A DNA stretch of 8,977 nucleotides from Thermoplasmata archaeon (GTDB lineage: Archaea; Thermoplasmatota; Thermoplasmata; Thermoplasmatales; Thermoplasmataceae). The translations under genes were made by a program, and so were the position numbers. The DNA lies in NCBI GenBank assembly GCA_021850745.1, contig JAJZKX010000054.1, forward strand, positions 1-8,977, given 5' to 3'. Positions 4,577-8,977 of the stretch are shown here, one piece after another. Position 1 is the stretch's first letter. Each line of letters starts with the position of its first letter. The notes under the pieces are model-generated. The model had not been told where the DNA came from and made no database searches. It saw only the letters and a list, made by a program, of their open reading frames with translations.

Positions 4577-5701
4577 TTATGCCCGGCCATTCTTCAAATC
4601 GTCAAGTATTGCCATATAATAGATGAAAGCAAGGTACGGGGACAGATAAGGATTGAAATATGAGTGCACATCCTGATCGGCGAAGTTCCTGACTGACATG
4701 TAATATATATGATCTGAGGTCTGAAGAAGTCTCCACGTTTTCCTGTCTGTATCATTGACTATGGTTTTCATGGCATTGAATGCATCATTCTGCATTGCAT
4801 TTCCAAGCCAGGCATTGAGATTTCTATCCGTATCAGCCCATGATATTGGATTCTCCACGCTTACAGTTCCGTGATCACTGTTCTCTGAGGCTGCTTTTTC
4901 CACTGTGGTTATTTCCACGCCTCTGCTGGAGAGTTCGCCGGGGAGGCTTCTCAAAAACTGGAAGATACCGGTTTCTTTCCACTGGTGCTCCCCAAAGGTC
5001 TCATAATCCATGAAAACGTTGGTAACATCCCCGGGTGAAGCTGCAACCCACCCGGCATATTTGTCTGCAAACAGCGGGAAATCGTTCCAGTTTGGGTTTG
5101 AAAACCTGAAGGCAATGTCATCGCTCATCCTGTAGTTCCTGAGAAGCAATTTCAGCCCAGACACTGACCGATAGGCAAAGTTTGGCGAATGTGCGGCTAT
5201 TATCTCATCCGTACCTTCGGTTACTATGTTCCTGAACCCCATGTTTCTCACTTCATGGGATATGCCATCTGAATAGATCAATTCGGTGTTCCTGAATGAT
5301 ACAGGGTTTACTCCAAAGAGTCTCTGGACAAGCCGGCGGTGCTCCTCTACCTGATCCCTGAACTCCTGCGGATTCCATATTGAGGCAAGGCTGTGATAAT
5401 ATGTTTCAGACATGATTTCTCCCAGTCCGGATCTGAAATAATCCCTGAAGACATCAATCACTTCAGGCATATATTCGGCTGCCTGTTCCAGAAAGACTCC
5501 AGACAGTGAAAAAGAGGCGGGGATGCCTTCCTGAAGCAGGGTGCGTGTGGCTGGAATATAGCACTTCCGGGCAACCCTCTGCATGATCTCCATGTTTCTC
5601 TCATCCCAGAAATAATCGTGCTTCTTACCTATTTCAGACCTGCGGTATGGCCTTATTCTCCTGGGCTGATGCACCTGGAAATAAAACACAAGGCTTTTCA
5701 T
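4577..5701 (-). CDS. Glycoside hydrolase family 57, alpha-amylase-like
   Basis: The 374-residue protein is a retaining GH57 enzyme acting on alpha-glucans. The family's conserved regions are visible in order: HQPRR (11-15), GLGEIMSETYYHS (92-104), FRNTELIYS with the nucleophile Glu140, and FMDYETFGEHQ with the acid/base Asp232. A C-terminal helical part follows, with 'WADTDRNLNAWLGNAMQNDAF' (288-308) and 'FNPYLSPYLAFIYYMAILDDL'. There is no signal peptide, so the enzyme is cytoplasmic and would work on stored glycogen or maltodextrins rather than on external starch. It is the last gene of the glycogen operon; its ATG overlaps the stop of the synthase gene (ATGA at 5701-5698). A G-rich stretch (GGGGGTG) about 12 bases upstream may serve as ribosome binding site. 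Hydrolase versus transferase activity cannot be told from sequence. Confidence 0.9.
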   Translation of the reverse strand: MKSLVFYFQVHQPRRIRPYRRSEIGKKHDYFWDERNMEIMQRVARKCYIPATRTLLQEGIPASFSLSGVFLEQAAEYMPEVIDVFRDYFRSGLGEIMSETYYHSLASIWNPQEFRDQVEEHRRLVQRLFGVNPVSFRNTELIYSDGISHEVRNMGFRNIVTEGTDEIIAAHSPNFAYRSVSGLKLLLRNYRMSDDIAFRFSNPNWNDFPLFADKYAGWVAASPGDVTNVFMDYETFGEHQWKETGIFQFLRSLPGELSSRGVEITTVEKAASENSDHGTVSVENPISWADTDRNLNAWLGNAMQNDAFNAMKTIVNDTDRKTWRLLQTSDHIYYMSVRNFADQDVHSYFNPYLSPYLAFIYYMAILDDLKNGRA

Positions 5702-6816
5702 ATGGAGAGATACACCCCCATGGTGTCAAGGGCAGCTTTTTCCCAAGTGAATCTTGCTGCTTCCTGCTGCCCCATGGTGCCCATTATCCTTCTCATTGAC
5801 CTGAACATAAGCATTGATTCCACGTAATCAGCAATGAGATCCGTGTCCCAGTAGTCAACCCGCAGGACATTGCGGAGAGCCTCTCCAACGCCTGTTGTTT
5901 TGCTGATTATTGCCGGTGTCCCAAGGATCATGGATTCAATCACGGTCATTCCGAAGGGCTCGGAAACAGCAGGAAGAACGAAGACGTCACTGGACCTGTA
6001 TATATCCACAGACTTCCTGAAACCGACAAATCCAGTGAAATCTGTCCTTCCAGATATACCAAGCTCCGAAGCAAGCCTTCTCACCTCACCGTACTGATCT
6101 CCGGTTCCAGCCACAACAAACCTGGCATCCGGCATCCGCTCAGATACGATTGCCGCCGCTTCCATGAAGAATCTGGGGCCCTTCTGCGTTGTCACCCTGC
6201 CCAGATAAAGAACTCTTTTTGTGGGTTCATATGTTCTTGGGCGCATGGTATAGTGTTCATTGTCAACGCCATTGTGGACAACAGTGATCTTACGGGGATC
6301 CGCTCCATAATCCCTTATTATCTCATCCCTTGTGAATCCGGAAACCGCTATGATCCTGTCGGCAGCTCTGGCACCTTCCCTTTCAAGGCTCATGATATCC
6401 GCCTGAGGGTTGAAATTGCCTGACCTGTCACGCTCCGTGCTGTGAAATGTCACAACAAGCGGAATGCCGTATCTTTCCCTGATCATCTCCCCGGCACGGA
6501 ATGTTATCCAGTCATGGCAGTGTACAAGTGAAACTCCGTGTGGGTCAAACCGTTCAAAGACCCTCAGGTTATAGTCATCAACAGCATCCCTGAAATAAGG
6601 AAAACCTTCTATCTCGTAAGGATTCCCAACGACCCCTCTCTGCAGCCTCACTGGAACCACATTGAACGGATAGTCCCTTCCAAGCCTCTTCATGGCAGGA
6701 ACGTAAATATCTATATTCATGATTCTTGAAAGGCGCCCGAAGAGGTTTATGGTATGAACCCCCAGGCCTCCGGAGAAAGCCGGCGGCAATTCCCATCCTA
6801 TGACAGCAACCTTCAT
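5698..6816 (-). CDS. Glycogen-synthase-like GT4 glycosyltransferase
   Basis: The 372-residue cytoplasmic enzyme has the GT-B fold and probably extends alpha-1,4-glucan chains from a nucleotide-glucose donor. Visible motifs: the opening MKVAVIGWELPPAFSGGLGVH with the glycogen-synthase-like GGLG (16-19), HCHDW (99-103), FHSTERDR (124-131), VHNGVD (180-185), YLGRVTTQKG (Arg207, Lys212) and EPFGMTVIES with the two Glu of E-x7-E at 286 and 294. The first motif and the FHSTE segment separate it from the lipid-type GT4 enzyme at 1765. It is shorter than bacterial GlgA (about 470-480 residues), as is usual for archaeal forms. It sits between debranching enzyme and GH57 genes with 4-base ATGA overlaps at both ends, a strong sign of one operon. 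The G-run at 6825-6830 upstream of its ATG may be a weak ribosome binding site. Trehalose-synthesising GT4 activity is an alternative. Confidence 0.85.
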   Translation of the reverse strand: MKVAVIGWELPPAFSGGLGVHTINLFGRLSRIMNIDIYVPAMKRLGRDYPFNVVPVRLQRGVVGNPYEIEGFPYFRDAVDDYNLRVFERFDPHGVSLVHCHDWITFRAGEMIRERYGIPLVVTFHSTERDRSGNFNPQADIMSLEREGARAADRIIAVSGFTRDEIIRDYGADPRKITVVHNGVDNEHYTMRPRTYEPTKRVLYLGRVTTQKGPRFFMEAAAIVSERMPDARFVVAGTGDQYGEVRRLASELGISGRTDFTGFVGFRKSVDIYRSSDVFVLPAVSEPFGMTVIESMILGTPAIISKTTGVGEALRNVLRVDYWDTDLIADYVESMLMFRSMRRIMGTMGQQEAARFTWEKAALDTMGVYLSI

Positions 6817-8663
6817 TCAAACATCCCCCCTGGATTGATTACATCCTCATGATACGTGCGCATGATCTCACCGTAGCTCCATGCCTGCATCATACAGCCC
6901 CTTGGAGTCCCATCTGGATCACCATCAAAAATCTCGGGAATATACGGCAGTGAAAGCAGGGGACGGAAATTGCCCAGAAGTGTGTCAGGCGCATATCCCG
7001 ATCTGCGGGAAGCGGTGATGTATGGTCCAATGAGCCAGGGCCATACTGTCCCGTTGTGGTACGCTGCATCACGGCTGGGGAAATCTCCAGTATAACGCGC
7101 CCTATAGCCGGGATCGGCAGGATCAAGGGTCCTGATGCCATATCCGGTGAGCAGCCGTTCATCAACGGCATTCTTGAACCTCCCAAAACCCTGCAGCACA
7201 GGAAAGGGAAGACTGAATGCCATTATAAAGTTAGGACGCAGGCTCGGGTCATCCGGACGCGCCACATCCAGAACAGTATTGTTCCTCACAAATGCTGCAG
7301 GGAATTTCTCCATGACTTGCTCAGATATTCCCTGGAGTTCAGCCGGAAGGCCCACTTTGATTCTCGACGAGATATCCTCAAGAGACTTCAGGGCATTGTA
7401 CCACAGGGCATTCACCTCAACAGGATCCCCTTTCCTCGGGGTGAAAACAATACCATCCCGTTCAGCGTCCATCCAGGTGAGCGGGGCTCCAACCAGCCTT
7501 ATAAAAGGTCCATCCATGGAATACAGGTCGTTGCCCCTGATGTAGTTCATTGCAACATCTGCCAGAAATGGAAACAGATCTCTTGCTGTCCTGAGATCGC
7601 CAGAATACTGCAGGTATTTCCAGGCCGCATAAATGTAGAGCAGTCCTGAATCTGCAGTCCTGAAATCATCCGGGGTTTCAAGCCTCTTGGGAACCGCGCC
7701 GTTTCTGGATACATTGCGGTACGCCTTCAGGAGGTCAATGGCTTCTCTATACCTCCCGGTTACAAGCAGCAGTCCTGGCATTGAGATAAACGCGTCCCTT
7801 GCCCACGGCCCGAACCAGTGATAACCGGCAATTATATTGTTCCTGGTCAGAAGCATGGCAGATCTCAGGGGGACCTGACCGAGACCTGCAAGGTAGACCC
7901 CGTTTTTCCTGATATGGCTCTCCATGGCCTTCCTTACCTCGTGAAATGGCAAATCTACAGAGTTCCCCGAATATATCCTGAATTCAAGCGACTTGCCCGG
8001 GTTAGTGAAATGAAATTCACCAGGCTCATAGAGATCTTCCCGGAATATGGTGCCCCTCTCCCTTTCAACCGGATAAATGAAGTTCCTGTACCACCTGCCC
8101 GTCTCAAGGAACTTCCCTGTGGAATCAAATGAAACTGACAGGTTTCCGCTTTCAACACTCACTGTGCGGCCCTGCTTTGTTGTCCTATAGGTTCTTGATC
8201 CCTCACTGATTGTTTCATGGTAGCTCCTGAAGGAGATGAGCGGTATTATCCTGATTCTTGATGGGGGTGTGCCTGGAAACGTGTACCTGATGCTTATCTG
8301 GTCTTCAAGTGGATGAATGGCAATCTCTTTCCAGACGTCAACGCCGTTGACGGAGTATCTGAATGCTGGAACAGGAAAATCAGAGAATTTGCGGAGGAAG
8401 CGGTATCCATCAGGATACACAACATCGCCGTAGTAATTGGCATCAAGTGAAACCTCTCCAGAATCAGTGGCCACAACCTCGAAGATCTTATTGACCAGCA
8501 CCATTCGCAGGAATTGCTCATTCACATTCCTCACAAGGAGGCCGTGATATGATCTAGTGTTGGCAAGGCTCCTGGTCGAAGATGCATAGCTGCCGTTCCG
8601 GTTAGTGATGATCCATTCCTGTCCTGGAATCATTAAACAATAACCGGATACGGGCATATACAT
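6813..8663 (-). CDS. Glycogen debranching enzyme (amylo-alpha-1,6-glucosidase)
   Basis: The 616-residue protein removes alpha-1,6-linked branch glucose from glycogen in the cytoplasm. The N-terminal domain (about 12-220) opens with GQEWIITNRNGSYASSTRS and NTRSYHGLLV, the hallmark of archaeal and bacterial GDE N-terminal domains. The C-terminal (alpha/alpha)6 barrel shows GYHWFGPWARDAFISMPGL (280-298), TWMDAE (396-401), PVEVNALWYNAL (414-425), YHNGTVWPWLIGPY (535-548) and a final SYGEIMRTYHE. Length is normal for the prokaryotic family, so it appears complete. It is the first gene of the operon and its stop overlaps the synthase ATG. The start is uncertain: ATGs lie at 8663, 8657 and 8633. A TATA-like GATTTACAT (8678-8685) lies about 26 bases before 8657, and GTATATG about 26 bases before 8633, so the true protein may be 2 or 10 residues shorter. 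Confidence 0.92.
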   Translation of the reverse strand: MYMPVSGYCLMIPGQEWIITNRNGSYASSTRSLANTRSYHGLLVRNVNEQFLRMVLVNKIFEVVATDSGEVSLDANYYGDVVYPDGYRFLRKFSDFPVPAFRYSVNGVDVWKEIAIHPLEDQISIRYTFPGTPPSRIRIIPLISFRSYHETISEGSRTYRTTKQGRTVSVESGNLSVSFDSTGKFLETGRWYRNFIYPVERERGTIFREDLYEPGEFHFTNPGKSLEFRIYSGNSVDLPFHEVRKAMESHIRKNGVYLAGLGQVPLRSAMLLTRNNIIAGYHWFGPWARDAFISMPGLLLVTGRYREAIDLLKAYRNVSRNGAVPKRLETPDDFRTADSGLLYIYAAWKYLQYSGDLRTARDLFPFLADVAMNYIRGNDLYSMDGPFIRLVGAPLTWMDAERDGIVFTPRKGDPVEVNALWYNALKSLEDISSRIKVGLPAELQGISEQVMEKFPAAFVRNNTVLDVARPDDPSLRPNFIMAFSLPFPVLQGFGRFKNAVDERLLTGYGIRTLDPADPGYRARYTGDFPSRDAAYHNGTVWPWLIGPYITASRRSGYAPDTLLGNFRPLLSLPYIPEIFDGDPDGTPRGCMMQAWSYGEIMRTYHEDVINPGGMFE

Positions 8664-8732
8664 CTGTTGTTTTTCAATGTAAATCGCAATCCGTTATTCA
8701 GGCAGATCATATGTGAAGGCATATCTGATTAC

Positions 8733-8864
8733 ATGCAGGCAGGGATGTATACAGATTTTGCACCCATGCCTCCAGAGGAGGCCATATTCCTGTCACGGAC
8801 ATACGAGGGCCAGGGAAGGGAATACACGCTGAATTCTGTCGGGTCGCGAGAGATGATGAACTGA
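8733..8864 (+). CDS. Possible small protein of 43 residues, unknown
   Basis: An open frame runs from an ATG at 8733 to a TGA at 8862-8864; a TTG at 8667 would extend it to 65 residues, but that leaves only three bases to the divergent debranching gene, so the ATG (or the next one at 8745) is likelier. The product starts MQAGMYTDFAPMPPEEAIFL and is polar and mildly acidic with no membrane helix. Codon choice (GAG, AGG, ATA, CTG) is like that of the surrounding genes. I do not recognise it, no clear Shine-Dalgarno site or promoter fixes the start, and it could be a remnant or chance frame. An opposing minus-strand frame (8947-8729) is judged less likely. Confidence 0.3.
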   Translation: MQAGMYTDFAPMPPEEAIFLSRTYEGQGREYTLNSVGSREMMN

Positions 8865-8865
8865 A

Positions 8866-8964
8866 ATGAAACATAAATGGAACCTCTGCCGCATTTGTGG
8901 TCAGAGTATGCCAGATATTTCAGATACCAGCCAGAAAGCATTCCCACCTACCAAAAAGATTTAA
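8866..8964 (+). CDS. Possible 32-residue peptide with a CxxC knuckle
   Basis: A short frame starts one base after the stop of the preceding small frame and reads MKHKWNLCRICGQSMPDI, then a polar tail ending in PTKKI. The LCRICG segment is a single CxxC pair, as found in zinc knuckles or rubredoxin-like half sites, but no second pair follows. The close spacing (TGA, one base, ATG) would suit coupled translation. At this length a chance frame is quite likely. Confidence 0.2.
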   Translation: MKHKWNLCRICGQSMPDISDTSQKAFPPTKKI

Positions 8965-8966
8965 GA
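8953..8966 (+). promoter_or_regulatory. TATA-like element for a gene beyond the window
   Basis: AAAAAGATTTAAGA has the form of an archaeal purine-rich BRE followed by a TATA box. If it acts on the plus strand, transcription would begin near 8988, just outside the window. No gene in the window can be assigned to it. Confidence 0.4.
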
Positions 8967-8977
8967 CAGCACACCGT

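Noticed and set aside
7056..7649. Plus-strand frame of 197 codons inside the debranching enzyme gene
   Set aside because: Long, but antisense to the conserved barrel motifs of the debranching enzyme and without a domain of its own.
8729..8947. Minus-strand frame of 72 codons upstream of the debranching enzyme
   Set aside because: No promoter or homology signal, and it opposes a plus-strand frame with more gene-like codon use.

Overview
The window looks like chromosomal DNA from an acid-loving archaeon of the Thermoplasmatales type. The evidence is mixed. Several genes have an AT-rich TATA-like element about 26-28 bases before the start codon and no room for a leader, which is the archaeal leaderless promoter layout. 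Arg and Ile are often written AGG and ATA. The glycogen enzymes are of archaeal type. The species cannot be fixed from the sequence alone.

Layout. 1-202 (-) is the start of a small glycine-rich membrane protein cut by the window edge. 203-470 holds no convincing gene. 471-1278 (-) is a dienelactone hydrolase family enzyme; a one-base frameshift appears to separate its first 24 codons from the rest, and a 16-base dyad sits at its predicted transcription start. 1423-1566 (+) is a 47-residue basic protein with a perfect Shine-Dalgarno match. 1765-2931 (+) is a GT4 glycosyltransferase that overlaps by four bases a membrane-anchored winged-helix regulator (2928-3428). 3429-3525 carries two tandem palindromic 15-base repeats directly before the promoter of a two-helix SHOCT-domain membrane protein (3526-3891). 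3892-4234 is a non-coding stretch with a U-tract terminator and several dyads. 4235-4570 (+) is a DUF5752 protein with an AT-hook-like tail. It converges, six bases apart, with a three-gene minus-strand operon (8663-4577): glycogen debranching enzyme, glycogen-synthase-like GT4 enzyme and GH57 alpha-amylase, joined by two ATGA overlaps. 8664-8977 holds weak small ORFs and a promoter-like element pointing out of the window.

How the parts may work together. The right half is an alpha-glucan (glycogen) locus: the GT4 synthase would build chains, and the debranching enzyme and GH57 enzyme would trim or remodel them. DUF5752 is, to my knowledge, associated with glycosyltransferases, so the convergent DUF5752 gene may be a partner or regulator. 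The middle section looks like a cell-envelope unit: a GT4 enzyme of lipid-glycosyltransferase flavour, a membrane-bound transcription regulator, and a small membrane protein with an operator-like repeat at its promoter. The regulator-operator link is the most testable new idea here. I see no tRNA, rRNA, CRISPR array or intact insertion sequence.
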